The notes below the pieces were generated by a model. The model saw nothing but the letters and a program-made list of their open reading frames with translations, made no database searches and was not told where the DNA came from. Below are positions 48,479-56,999 of a stretch of DNA of 64,000 bases, piece after piece. How positions within the stretch are numbered: position 1 is the stretch's first letter; the number at the start of each line of letters is the position of its first letter. Source of the DNA: Streptomyces sp. NBC_01460 (lineage in GTDB: Bacteria > Actinomycetota > Actinomycetes > Streptomycetales > Streptomycetaceae); assembly GCF_036227405.1 (NCBI RefSeq), contig NZ_CP109473.1, positions 1,984,001 through 2,048,000 of the forward strand. Direction: 5' to 3'. Position numbers and translations under genes: made by a program.

Positions 48479-49104
48479 CCTGCTCCACCTGCCTGGCCCC
48501 TGTGCACACCCAGTTCGCCTCACCCGGTCTGGTGGAGGCGATCGTGGAGGGCGGACTCGATCCGGCCGAGGATCCCCGCTGGGCCGACACGGGCGCGGTG
48601 TCGCCCGCCGAGTACGCCCGCTGGGCAGGTCATCTGTGCGGTATGACCTGCCTGCGCATGGCGCTCGGCACCGGGGCGCCGTCCCTGTTCGACCTGAGGG
48701 ACGGGGCGCTACGGTACGGCGCGTACACCGAGGACGCCGACGGGGTGATCAAGGGGCTGGTCTACGCTCCCTTCGCCCGCTACGCCTCCGAGGTCCACGG
48801 CCTCGACGCGGTCGTCCACCGGCACCTCTCTCCCGCCGAGATCATCGACCAGCTGGACGGGGGCCGCACGGTGATGGCCTCCGTGCACTACGGGATCCGG
48901 CACCCGGACCGGCCCGCCCCGGGGCGTGGGGGCCATCTGGTGCTGCTGACCTCCCGCACGGCGGACGGGACCGGGGTGCACGTCCACAACCCTTCGGGGA
49001 CGACGGCCACGACGCGCACGGCCGACCTTCCGCTGCCGGTGTTCGAGCGCTTCTTCGCCGGGCGCGGGGTCTCCCTGCCCGGCGTCCCGGCAGCGCGCGC
49101 GTAG
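48475..49104 (+). CDS. C39-like (papain-fold) peptidase-domain protein
   Basis: This 209-residue protein resembles the Peptidase_C39_2 group: HLCGMTCLRMAL with a candidate catalytic cysteine (C55 or C59), GGHLVLLTSR with H154, and HVHNPSG with N172, forming a plausible Cys-His-Asn triad. It lacks a signal peptide or membrane segment, so unlike bacteriocin-leader peptidases it would work in the cytoplasm and is not fused to an ABC transporter. The N-terminus has an extra CSTC pair. It overlaps the aminotransferase stop, so the two are made together. Substrate unknown. Confidence 0.75.
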   Translation: MTCSTCLAPVHTQFASPGLVEAIVEGGLDPAEDPRWADTGAVSPAEYARWAGHLCGMTCLRMALGTGAPSLFDLRDGALRYGAYTEDADGVIKGLVYAPFARYASEVHGLDAVVHRHLSPAEIIDQLDGGRTVMASVHYGIRHPDRPAPGRGGHLVLLTSRTADGTGVHVHNPSGTTATTRTADLPLPVFERFFAGRGVSLPGVPAARA

Positions 49105-49155
49105 CGGCTCACCCTTACGGATGGTCCGGCCGGATTCCTGATGTCACGCCGCACG

Positions 49156-49174
49156 GGCACGGGGCTCCCGTGCC
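49156..49174. terminator. Small hairpin between the C39-like gene and the DUF3574 gene
   Basis: GGCACGGG and CCCGTGCC form a perfect eight-base stem with loop GCT. It may act as a weak terminator or leader structure; no U tract follows. Confidence 0.4.
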
Positions 49175-49217
49175 ACGGTGGGCGGCGGCCCCGCCCGCGC
49201 CTTCCCTGGAGTCCACC

Positions 49218-49709
49218 GTGCCGCGTCCCCTCGCACCGCCGAACCCGCGCCCGGGGCGGCCTGCCCGGCGCACCGTGCTCATGGCGGCGGTCGCGGCCTG
49301 CGCGGTGGCGGCCGGTGGAGCGCCGATCGCGTACGCCACCCTCGGCGACGCCGCGCCCCGTGCCGTGGCCGCACGCGGTGCGGCGTACGTCGAGACGCGC
49401 CTCTTCTTCGGCACCGAACGCCCGGACGGCGGGCCCGATGTGACCGGCGCGCAGTTCCGTTCGTTCATCGACCGCCAGGTCACACCGGCCTTCCCGGACG
49501 GCCTCACGGTCCAGGAGGGGCGGGGGCAGTGGCGTGACTCCCACGGAGTGGTCGAACGGGAGCGTTCGTACGAACTGATCCTGCTGTACCCGGCGTCGGA
49601 GGCCCGTCTGCGCGACCCTCGGATCGAGCGGATCCGCGCCGCGTACGAGAAGGCCTACGCGCAGGACTCGGTGGCCCGGCTGGACGCACGCACGCTCGCC
49701 GACTTCTGA
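49218..49709 (+). CDS. Exported DUF3574-family protein
   Basis: This 163-residue protein has a Pro/Arg-rich start and a signal or anchor (RRTVLMAAVAACAVAAGGAPIAYA), possibly Tat-type because of the paired arginines. The rest, ETRLFFGTERPDGGPDVTGAQFRSFIDRQVTPAFPDGLTVQEGRGQW, is typical of DUF3574, a small extracytoplasmic domain of unknown role. The GTG at 49218 is six bases after GGAG. No partner is evident; the neighbours read in different directions or belong to other units. Confidence 0.8.
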   Translation: MPRPLAPPNPRPGRPARRTVLMAAVAACAVAAGGAPIAYATLGDAAPRAVAARGAAYVETRLFFGTERPDGGPDVTGAQFRSFIDRQVTPAFPDGLTVQEGRGQWRDSHGVVERERSYELILLYPASEARLRDPRIERIRAAYEKAYAQDSVARLDARTLADF

Positions 49710-49746
49710 GGCGTGGCGGACCGCGCCGGGGCCGGCCCGCGCGGCG

Positions 49747-51024
49747 TCAGCCCCTCAGGGCGGTGAGGGCGGCGACCGGGTCGGGGTCCGGTGCGGCCCG
49801 GGGCCACCAGTCCTCCGCCCCCGGGTCCGACTCGTAGCCGTACCAGCGGCTGTCGTGGCCGAAGCGGAGCTGGAGGGTGCCCCCGGCGTTGGTGAGGTGG
49901 TTCCGCCAGGGCTGGAAGCGCGGGAAGTCGGCCGCGGCGAGAGCGGGACGGGCCCGGTCGAACGGGCCCGCCGGGGGGTCCCACGGGGTCTCCAGGACGT
50001 CCAGCCCCTCGGCGCCGCCCTGCCGCCAGGCGGCGACGGCGCGGGCCAGATCGGTCGTGCTGCGGCCGGTGGCGAAGGCCAGCTCACGGTAGAGCGCCCG
50101 GGTCGTCGCGGTGAGCCCGGCGGTGGGGCGGGACGCGGCGATCCGTACGGCGTCCTGCCACGTACTGAGCCCTGCGAGCGGGTCCTCCCCGGTGGTGAGG
50201 AGCGTGTGGGCGCGGGCGGCGGCATCCGTGGCGAGGTGGTCGAGGCCGAGCGGATCGCGCGCGCCGGGCAGCTCCGGGTAGGACGGCGGCTCACCGGGAT
50301 ACGGCGGGACGGGCAGGGGCGCGGGCAGCGGAGGCAGGAACCGGCCGGCCAGGGCCTCGTCGGCCGGGAGCGAGGGCATGGCGGGAGCCCCGGGGCGCTC
50401 GCGCGCGGAGTGCTCGGCGTTGCGGCGGCCCAGCTCGTCGAGGAGCTCCCGCTCGCCCCTCCCGCGCATCAGCAGCAGGACGAACGGATCGCTGTCCAGG
50501 AGCCGCGCCGTCTGGTAGCAGAGAGCCGCCACGTGCTTGCAGGGCCAGCCCCGGTCCGGGCAGGAGCAGTCCGGGTCCAGGTCGCCGGCGGCGGGCAGCA
50601 GGCGGATGCCGGCCTCGCCCGCCGTGTCGACCAGGGAGTGAGGCATCTCCTTGTCGAGCAGCGCGGACAGATGCCCCGGCCGGGCGGCGGCGGCGTCCAG
50701 CAGGGTGTCCCAGTCGGACGCCGGGAACGTGCGCAGGCGCAGCTCCGCGCGGTAGGGGCGGGGGCGGCTGCCGTGGACGTAGGCGATGACCCGGCCGGGG
50801 GTGACGGTGACCGCGGCGACGTGGCCGCCGTCCGCGTACGTACGGCCGCGGGCGAGCCGCCCCTCGTCCATCGACAGGGCTTCCAGGGCGTCCACCCAGG
50901 CCCGGCCCCACCAGCTGTCGGCGAAGGGCCCGCCGGCGTCGGTGGTGCGGGCGGGCACCGCTTCGAAGGTGCGCCGCAGGTCGTCGGGGCCAGGGCGCGC
51001 CGCCGGGCTCGCGCCGGGACTCAT
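49747..51024 (-). CDS. SWIM zinc-finger protein
   Basis: This 425-residue protein contains a SWIM zinc finger, DCSCPDRGWPCKHVAALCY (CxC...CxH), at about 150-168, preceded by an N-terminal ADSWWGRAWVDALEALSMDEGRLARGRTYADGG region found with this finger in actinobacteria. The second half is rich in Pro and Ala. SWIM fingers bind nucleic acid or protein. The ATG overlaps the stop of the SNF2 helicase upstream (ATGA), so the two are produced as a pair and likely act together on DNA. Confidence 0.9.
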   Translation of the reverse strand: MSPGASPAARPGPDDLRRTFEAVPARTTDAGGPFADSWWGRAWVDALEALSMDEGRLARGRTYADGGHVAAVTVTPGRVIAYVHGSRPRPYRAELRLRTFPASDWDTLLDAAAARPGHLSALLDKEMPHSLVDTAGEAGIRLLPAAGDLDPDCSCPDRGWPCKHVAALCYQTARLLDSDPFVLLLMRGRGERELLDELGRRNAEHSARERPGAPAMPSLPADEALAGRFLPPLPAPLPVPPYPGEPPSYPELPGARDPLGLDHLATDAAARAHTLLTTGEDPLAGLSTWQDAVRIAASRPTAGLTATTRALYRELAFATGRSTTDLARAVAAWRQGGAEGLDVLETPWDPPAGPFDRARPALAAADFPRFQPWRNHLTNAGGTLQLRFGHDSRWYGYESDPGAEDWWPRAAPDPDPVAALTALRG

Positions 51025-53924
51025 GACGCCCTCCGGAGGGAGACGAGGTCGGCCAGGTCACGGTCGCTGAGCTCGGTCAGGGCGGCCTCGCCCGAACCGA
51101 GCACCGCGTCGGCGAGGACCCTCTTGGACGCGAGCAGTTCTCCGATCCGGTCCTCGACGGTGCCCTCGGCGATCAGCCGGTGGACCTGCACGGGCTGGGT
51201 CTGGCCGATGCGGTACGCGCGGTCGGTGGCCTGTTCCTCGACCGCCGGGTTCCACCACCGGTCGTAATGGATGACATGGGCGGCCCGTGTGAGGTTCAGT
51301 CCCGTGCCGGCCGCCTTGAGGGAGAGCAGGAAGACGGGGACCTCGCCGGACTGGAAGCCGTCCACCATCCGCTCCCGCTCGGGCACCGGGGTGCCGCCGT
51401 GCAGCAGCTGGGACGGGATGGCACGGGAGGCGAGGTGGGCGGAGAGGAGCCTGGCCATCGACACGTACTGGGTGAAGATCAGGACCGAGGCGTCCTCGGA
51501 CAGGATGGTGTCGAGCAGCTCGTCGAGCAGGGCGAGCTTGCCGGAGCGCCCGGTGAGCCGGGTCGGCTCCTCCTTCAGGTACTGCGCCGGGTGGTTGCAG
51601 ATCTGCTTGAGCGAGCCCAGCAGCTTCATGACCAGCCCGCGCCGCGCGATGCCCTCCGACTGCTCGATGAACGCCATCGTCTCGCGGACGGCCGCCTCGT
51701 AGAGCGTGGCCTGTTCCCGGGTGAGGAAGACGGGGTGGTCGGTCTCGGTCTTGGGCGGCAGCTCCGGGGCGATGCCCGGGTCGGACTTCTTGCGGCGCAG
51801 CAGGAAGGGGCGGACCAGCCGGGAGAGCCGCTCGACCGCCTCCTCGTTGCCCAGGCCGGCGGCGGTGCCGGTGTTCTCGACGATCCTGGCGTGCCGGGAA
51901 CGGAACGCCTTCAGCGGTCCGAGCAGCCCGGGGGTCGTCCAGTCGAGCAGCGCCCACAGCTCGGAGAGGTTGTTCTCGACGGGAGTGCCGGTCAGGGCGA
52001 CGCGGGCCGGGGCGGGGATGGTGCGCAGCGCCCTGGCCGTCGAGGAGTGCGGATTCTTCACGTGCTGGGCCTCGTCGGCGACGACCAGTCCCCAGGTGTG
52101 GCCGGCGAGCTGCTCCGCGCCGGAGCGCATCGTGCCGTACGTCGTGAGGACGAAGCCTCCGTCGGCGCCGTCCAGGGTGCGGTCCGTGCCGTGGAAGCGG
52201 CGCACGGGGACGCCGGGGGCGAAGCGGTTGATCTCGCGGTGCCAGTTGCCGAGGAGGGAGGCCGGGCAGACGACCAGGGTGGGGGCGGCATGGGCGCGGT
52301 GCAGGTGGAGCGCGATGACGGTGATCGTCTTCCCGAGCCCCATGTCGTCGGCGAGGCAGCCGCCGAGGCCGAGCGACGTCATCCGGTCCAGCCAGGCCAG
52401 GCCGCGCAGCTGGTAGTCGCGGAGGGTGGCGTCGAGACCGGGCGGTGCCGGAAGGGTGGCGTCCTCGTCGAGGATCCGCTCGCGGAGTGCGGCGAGGGCC
52501 CCGGCCGGCACGGCGTCGACCTGTTCCCCGTCGACCTCGGCGCTGCCGGTCAGGGCGACGGCGAGGGCGTCCACCGGGTCCAGGAGGCCGAGCTCCCGCT
52601 TGCGCGCCTTGCGGACGAGCGCGGGATCCACGACGACCCACTGGTCGCGCAGCCGCACCACCGGACGGTGCGCCTCCGCCAGGGTGTCCATCTCGGCCTC
52701 GGTGAGCTGGTCGTCCCCCAGGGAGAGCTGCCAGTCGAACGCGAAGAGCTGCTCGGCGTCGAAGAAGGAGGTGCCGTCGGTGGCCGAGCCCGGCGCCGGC
52801 CGGACGACGGCCGCCGCGGTGAGGGACCGGGCGAGCTCCCGCGGCCAGTGGAGCGCCACGCCCGCCGCCGCGAGCCGCGCCCCGGCCGCGCCGATCAGCT
52901 CGTTGAGCTCGTCCTCGGTGACGGCGAGCACGTCGGGGACGGGCTGGTCCAGCAGCCGCTCCAGCGGTGGCCAGACGCGGGCGGCGCGGCGCAGGGCGAG
53001 CACGGCGTCGATCCGGGCCCGCGGCCCGAAGGGCTCGCCCGCGCCGCCGGCCCACAGCGTGGCCGCGTCGGTGACGTACGTCGGATCGGCCAGGCTGTGC
53101 ACCTGGGTGATGGCGGCGGCGGCATGCCGGGTCGGCGCCGTCCCGGGCGCGTCCTGCCCGCCGCCCGCGCCGTCCCCGCCGGACGCGTCGAAGAGGTCGT
53201 ACGCGGAGAGGTCGAGCCGGAGCGACACGCGCACCCCCGCGTCGAGCCCGGCGGCCACCTCGACGGCCCAGGCCCGGGCCTCCGGCAGGTGCTGCGCCTC
53301 CCGGGCGGCGAAGGGCGCTCCCAGGGCGTGTGCGGCGGCGGGGGTCCGGGGCAGGGTGTCGGCGACGGCGTCGAGGAACGCGCCGATCAGCGCGCGGGGT
53401 TCGGGGACCCGCAGGGGTGTGCCGTCGAGCGGGACCGCGTGCCCCTCGAGCGGCATGGCGGCGGCGACGGCCCTGAGGTGGGCGATGTCCTCGGCGTCAC
53501 GCGGTCCGGCCCGCCAGGCGTCGTGGTCCTCGGCGGTCAGCCCGGGCAGGAGCCTGCCCCGCGCCACGAGGGTGAGGGCGTGCAGGGCCGCCGCTCCCCA
53601 CGCGCGGGTGGCGGGGTGGGCCACGGCGCGGTGCCGGGCGCGGGCGAGGACGGGCAGGGCCTCCGCGACGGGAAGCGCCACGGCGGGCACGGTACGGGTG
53701 CCGGCCCCCTGCGGGCCGTACGGGCCGGCCACGGTCAGCTCGACGACCTGGTACGCGGCTCCGGCGGAGACGGGGTCGGAGTCGGTGAGGCCCGGGCCCA
53801 CGGTCCCTTCGGGGTCCCAGAAGGCGATCCGTCCGTCCCTGGGCAGCGCTCCGGGCAGGAAGACCGCGGCGCACCGCAGCAGCCGGTCGACGGTGACGTC
53901 CTGCGTCTGCCGCTCCATGTCCAC
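51021..53924 (-). CDS. SNF2-family DEAD/DEAH-box helicase
   Basis: This 967-residue SWI2/SNF2 ATPase (RapA/HepA-like, class common in actinobacteria) has a long N-terminal region of about 480 residues of unknown type, then the ATPase: Walker A DDMGLGKTITVIALHLH near residue 528, DEAQ near 618, and the C-terminal motifs LSLKAAGTGLNLTRAAHVIHYDRWWNPAVEEQATDRAYRIGQ. It should translocate on duplex DNA and move or remove proteins. It leads a two-gene unit with the SWIM protein. Confidence 0.94.
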   Translation of the reverse strand: MDMERQTQDVTVDRLLRCAAVFLPGALPRDGRIAFWDPEGTVGPGLTDSDPVSAGAAYQVVELTVAGPYGPQGAGTRTVPAVALPVAEALPVLARARHRAVAHPATRAWGAAALHALTLVARGRLLPGLTAEDHDAWRAGPRDAEDIAHLRAVAAAMPLEGHAVPLDGTPLRVPEPRALIGAFLDAVADTLPRTPAAAHALGAPFAAREAQHLPEARAWAVEVAAGLDAGVRVSLRLDLSAYDLFDASGGDGAGGGQDAPGTAPTRHAAAAITQVHSLADPTYVTDAATLWAGGAGEPFGPRARIDAVLALRRAARVWPPLERLLDQPVPDVLAVTEDELNELIGAAGARLAAAGVALHWPRELARSLTAAAVVRPAPGSATDGTSFFDAEQLFAFDWQLSLGDDQLTEAEMDTLAEAHRPVVRLRDQWVVVDPALVRKARKRELGLLDPVDALAVALTGSAEVDGEQVDAVPAGALAALRERILDEDATLPAPPGLDATLRDYQLRGLAWLDRMTSLGLGGCLADDMGLGKTITVIALHLHRAHAAPTLVVCPASLLGNWHREINRFAPGVPVRRFHGTDRTLDGADGGFVLTTYGTMRSGAEQLAGHTWGLVVADEAQHVKNPHSSTARALRTIPAPARVALTGTPVENNLSELWALLDWTTPGLLGPLKAFRSRHARIVENTGTAAGLGNEEAVERLSRLVRPFLLRRKKSDPGIAPELPPKTETDHPVFLTREQATLYEAAVRETMAFIEQSEGIARRGLVMKLLGSLKQICNHPAQYLKEEPTRLTGRSGKLALLDELLDTILSEDASVLIFTQYVSMARLLSAHLASRAIPSQLLHGGTPVPERERMVDGFQSGEVPVFLLSLKAAGTGLNLTRAAHVIHYDRWWNPAVEEQATDRAYRIGQTQPVQVHRLIAEGTVEDRIGELLASKRVLADAVLGSGEAALTELSDRDLADLVSLRRAS

Positions 53925-54037
53925 CGCCCTCCCGCTCCGCCGGGTCGCACCTGTCCTGTCCTGGCGAGTTTAGGCGGCGGGTGTGACAGCGCCCGCCCCG
54001 GCCGTGTTCCCTCGGACGGAGCGGGCGGACCGGCCTG

Positions 54038-55018
54038 TCAGTGACGGGTGAACGGCTCGCTACGGGACCGGCCGGACCCCTTCTCGGGATCGAACTCAGG
54101 GAGCAGCTCCGGGTCGAACTCCGGCACACCGTCCGGCTCCGGCTCCCCGGCGGACGAGTCCGCCGGGGGCGGACCGGACGGCTCCGCGTCGGACGGGCCC
54201 GCGGCCCGGACCGGCTGCTCGGGCGCCGTCCGCTGCTCGCCGGCGCCCGCGGGCTGCGGCTGCTGCGCGCGCTCCAGGAAGCGGAGCAGCTCCACCGGGA
54301 AGGGCAGGACCAGAGTGGAGTTCTTCTCGGCCGCGACCGCGACCACCGTCTGCAGGAGCCGCAGCTGCAGCGCCGCCGGCTGTGTGGACATCTGCTGGGC
54401 GGCCTGGGCGAGCTTCTTCGACGCCTGGAGCTCCGCGTCGGCGTTGATGACCCTGGCGCGCCGCTCACGGTCGGCCTCCGCCTGCCGGGCCATGGACCGC
54501 TTCATCGTCTCCGGCAGCGACACGTCCTTGATCTCCACACGGTCGATCTGCACGCCCCAGCCCACGGCGGGGCTGTCGATCATGAGCTCCAGGCCCTGGT
54601 TCAGCTTCTCGCGGTCGGACAGCAGGTCGTCCAGGTCGCTCTTGCCGATGATCGACCTCAGGGAGGTCTGGGCCATCTGGGAGACCGCGAAGCGGTAGTC
54701 CTCCACCTGGATCACCGCGCTGGCCGCGTCCACCACCTTGAAGTAGATGACGGCGTCCACCCGCACCGTGACGTTGTCCCTCGTGATCCCGTCCTGAGCG
54801 GGCACGGGCATCGTCACGATCTGCATGTTCACCTTACGGAGCCGGTCGACACCAGGGACGATCATGGTGAGCCCGGGGAAGCGCACCTCGTCGTGGAGCC
54901 GGCCGAGCCGGAGCACCACGCCCCGTTCGTACTGCTTGACCACCCGGGCCGCGGCCATGGTGTACACGAGGCCGCCCGCGAGCACCGCGACCAGTGCGAT
55001 CAACAGAACCTGGACCAT
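54038..55018 (-). CDS. SPFH/Band 7 (stomatin-like, slipin) membrane protein
   Basis: This 326-residue protein has an N-terminal membrane anchor (VLLIALVAVLAGGLVYTMAAARVV) and an SPFH domain (YERGVVLRLGRL...PGLTMIVPGVDRLRKVNMQIVTMPVPAQDGITRDNVTVRVDAVIYFKV). A coiled helix follows (MARQAEADRERRARVINADAELQASKKLAQAAQQM). The last 80 residues are Pro/Glu-rich and end with two EFDPE repeats. Such proteins form membrane microdomain scaffolds and often work with NfeD-type proteases. No nfeD lies next to it here. Confidence 0.9.
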   Translation of the reverse strand: MVQVLLIALVAVLAGGLVYTMAAARVVKQYERGVVLRLGRLHDEVRFPGLTMIVPGVDRLRKVNMQIVTMPVPAQDGITRDNVTVRVDAVIYFKVVDAASAVIQVEDYRFAVSQMAQTSLRSIIGKSDLDDLLSDREKLNQGLELMIDSPAVGWGVQIDRVEIKDVSLPETMKRSMARQAEADRERRARVINADAELQASKKLAQAAQQMSTQPAALQLRLLQTVVAVAAEKNSTLVLPFPVELLRFLERAQQPQPAGAGEQRTAPEQPVRAAGPSDAEPSGPPPADSSAGEPEPDGVPEFDPELLPEFDPEKGSGRSRSEPFTRH

Positions 55019-55243
55019 GTCGGCCCCCTGCCTCCGGGGGTGCTTCGCTCACCACACCCACCCAGTACGCCCTATTAACACGATATGCCCGATTGGCCCA
55101 TTCTCGAACCCCCGTCCGGGTGCCCGGCGCCCCGGCCGGCCGCGCACGGGATGCCGGCACTCCCGGCAGCGGGCAGGGTGGCCAGCGCCAGCACGTCCCC
55201 GTGACGTACCGATGAGCCGGACGAGCAGACGAGGATCCCGCCC

Positions 55244-55600
55244 ATGTCCGTCACCGCGCCCCCCACCGCGCTCCGCCGACGCACCGGTATCGCCGCCGGT
55301 GCGGTCCTCCTCACCCTGACCGTCACAGGCTGCTCCGGTCTGGGGCGTACGGCGGTGGGACCCGTCGAGTACACGACCGAGCAGGACAAGGTCGTCAGCG
55401 TGAACAGCCCGTCGGTCAACGGCTGCCACGAACTGGAATCCGGCGGCACGCGCGAGGTCAGCAACGAGACCAGGATCGACATGATCCTCTACCCCACCCG
55501 GGACTGCTCCGGGGGCGGGACGACCTACGTGGCCACGACGTTCACCGACGTCAACTCACCGCGCAACCTTCCCTGGCGCAGCTACCGCTTCGTTCACTGA
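55244..55600 (+). CDS. Small lipoprotein of unknown function
   Basis: This 118-residue protein has a basic N-terminus, a hydrophobic stretch GIAAGAVLLTLTVTG and a lipobox ending in Cys30 (LTVTGC), so it should be a lipidated surface protein. The mature part contains three further cysteines and no domain that I know. It ends with SYRFVH, and its last codons overlap those of the convergent DoxX gene by seven bases. Start ATG has AGGA upstream. Confidence 0.78.
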   Translation: MSVTAPPTALRRRTGIAAGAVLLTLTVTGCSGLGRTAVGPVEYTTEQDKVVSVNSPSVNGCHELESGGTREVSNETRIDMILYPTRDCSGGGTTYVATTFTDVNSPRNLPWRSYRFVH

Positions 55601-56091
55601 CCGGCGCGGGACTCTCCGCCGCGACCGCGCCCGCCGAGCAGCGCGAACAGCTCCCGGGTACGTTCCCGCCGTTCCCGGGCGATCAGGACGACCAGGACGA
55701 CGAGCAGGGCGGGCATGACCGCGTTCGGCGGGTCGAGCAGCGTCAGCTGGACGACGGCCGCGCCGGCCAGCAGCCCGACGAGCGCGACGGCGGCCACCCC
55801 GGCGAGCAGTGGGACCAGCAGGGCCAGCGCACCGGCGAGCTCCAGGCCACCGATCGCGTACATCGCCCCGCTGCCCCAGCCCATCCGGTCGAACGACTCG
55901 ACGGCCGACGTGTGGGCGACGAGCTTGGCCACCGCGCTGAAGCCGAGGAACAGCGCGAGGACCACCCGGGCCCCGGTCAGCGCGGCGGATGCCACGCGGC
56001 GGCGCGGCGCAGGGGTACGGCCCGGCACGGCGGGCGGGGCGGTGGCGGCTTCGGACACGGCGGGCGAGGCGGTGGCGGCGGTTTCGGACAT
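55594..56091 (-). CDS. DoxX-family membrane protein
   Basis: This 165-residue protein has four membrane segments (TGARVVLALFLGFSAVAKLVAH, MYAIGGLELAGALALLVPLLAGV, AVALVGLLAGAAVVQLTLL, ALLVVLVVLIARE) in the DoxX pattern. The N-terminal 35 residues carry an internal repeat, SETAATASPAV / SEAATAPPAV, which reflects a tandem repeat of about 30 bases in the DNA. DoxX proteins are linked to redox homeostasis in actinobacteria (with SodA and SseA in Mycobacterium). GGAGGGG precedes the ATG. Confidence 0.86.
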   Translation of the reverse strand: MSETAATASPAVSEAATAPPAVPGRTPAPRRRVASAALTGARVVLALFLGFSAVAKLVAHTSAVESFDRMGWGSGAMYAIGGLELAGALALLVPLLAGVAAVALVGLLAGAAVVQLTLLDPPNAVMPALLVVLVVLIARERRERTRELFALLGGRGRGGESRAGQ

Positions 56092-56235
56092 GGCGGTCCC
56101 CTCCGAGGGAGTCGTGGATGACGGGCGCCGGCGCGGAAGGCGGCCACTGCCGCCGCGCTGCCCGGCGCTTTCAGAGAGGTAGACCGCGCCCCGCCCCGGA
56201 ACTCATCGCCCCGGGAGCCCCCGACCCGGCTTCTT

Positions 56236-56940
56236 TCAGAGCGCCTCGGGCCGGGCCAGGACCCATGTGCCGTCGGGGGTGAGATAGCGGTCGACGAGGA
56301 GTCCGGCCTCGCCCAGACACGCCTCGAACCGCTCCACGGAAAGCGCCCGCGACCGGAAGGTCTGGGTCCACCGGGCGTCCTCGAACACGTACTCCGCGCG
56401 CACCTCGTCGACCCCGTCGCCCACGGGCTCCGCCGAGAGGATCCGGATGGTGCAGCCGGCGGCCCGGTCCTCCCGCTCCCTGGGCAGATCGGAGTGGTAG
56501 TCGGCGCCCTCACGCTGGATGAGCACGACACCGTCGTCCTTCACGTATCTGCGGCAGGTCGCGAGCAGCCCCTCCCTGACCCGGTGATCGCTCGTGTGCA
56601 CCAGGAACGAGCCGAGCACGACGGCGTCGAACCGCTCCTCCCCGAGGTCCAGCGCCTCGATCGGGCTCCGGACCGTACGGGCGCCCCGGACGCGCTCCAG
56701 CATCTGTTCCGACTCGTCCACCGCGGTCACCTGGAGGCCCTGAGCGACCAGCGGATGCGTCACCCGGCCCGTCCCGCAGCCCAGTTCGAGCACGCTCGCC
56801 CCCGGCCGCAGCACCGAGCCGATCACGTCCGGCTCGGTGCCGGCGGACAGGCGGGTGTAGAGCTCGACCGCGCAGCCGTCCGGAGTGACCGGGCCGGGCC
56901 CCGTCCCGCTGTGTCCCTCACGTACCAGTTCTCCGCTCAT
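56236..56940 (-). CDS. Class I SAM-dependent methyltransferase
   Basis: This 234-residue enzyme has motif I VLELGCGTGRVTHPLVAQG and motif II VTAVDESEQMLERV. The acidic motif III region is FDAVVLGSFLVHT. The fold is the usual Rossmann type and the C-terminal half (TFRSRALSVERFEACLGEAGLLVDRYLTPDG) is the small-molecule type rather than rRNA. Start ATG 56940 lacks a strong ribosome-binding site. Substrate unknown. It lies downstream of the ADP-ribosylglycohydrolase gene on the same strand. Confidence 0.88.
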   Translation of the reverse strand: MSGELVREGHSGTGPGPVTPDGCAVELYTRLSAGTEPDVIGSVLRPGASVLELGCGTGRVTHPLVAQGLQVTAVDESEQMLERVRGARTVRSPIEALDLGEERFDAVVLGSFLVHTSDHRVREGLLATCRRYVKDDGVVLIQREGADYHSDLPREREDRAAGCTIRILSAEPVGDGVDEVRAEYVFEDARWTQTFRSRALSVERFEACLGEAGLLVDRYLTPDGTWVLARPEAL

Positions 56941-56999
56941 ACCCGCCGGAACGTACGGGGGCGGGGCGGCGTTCCCGCCGGCGTCACGGGTGGTGACGG

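Noticed and set aside
45889..49104. Open frame of 1071 codons on the plus strand
   Set aside because: Only its last 209 codons (the C39-like gene) are real; the rest reads across the cupin, repeat array and aminotransferase in wrong frames.
51180..54044. Open frame of 954 codons on the plus strand opposite the SNF2 gene
   Set aside because: Antisense shadow with no recognisable motif; the minus-strand helicase explains the region.
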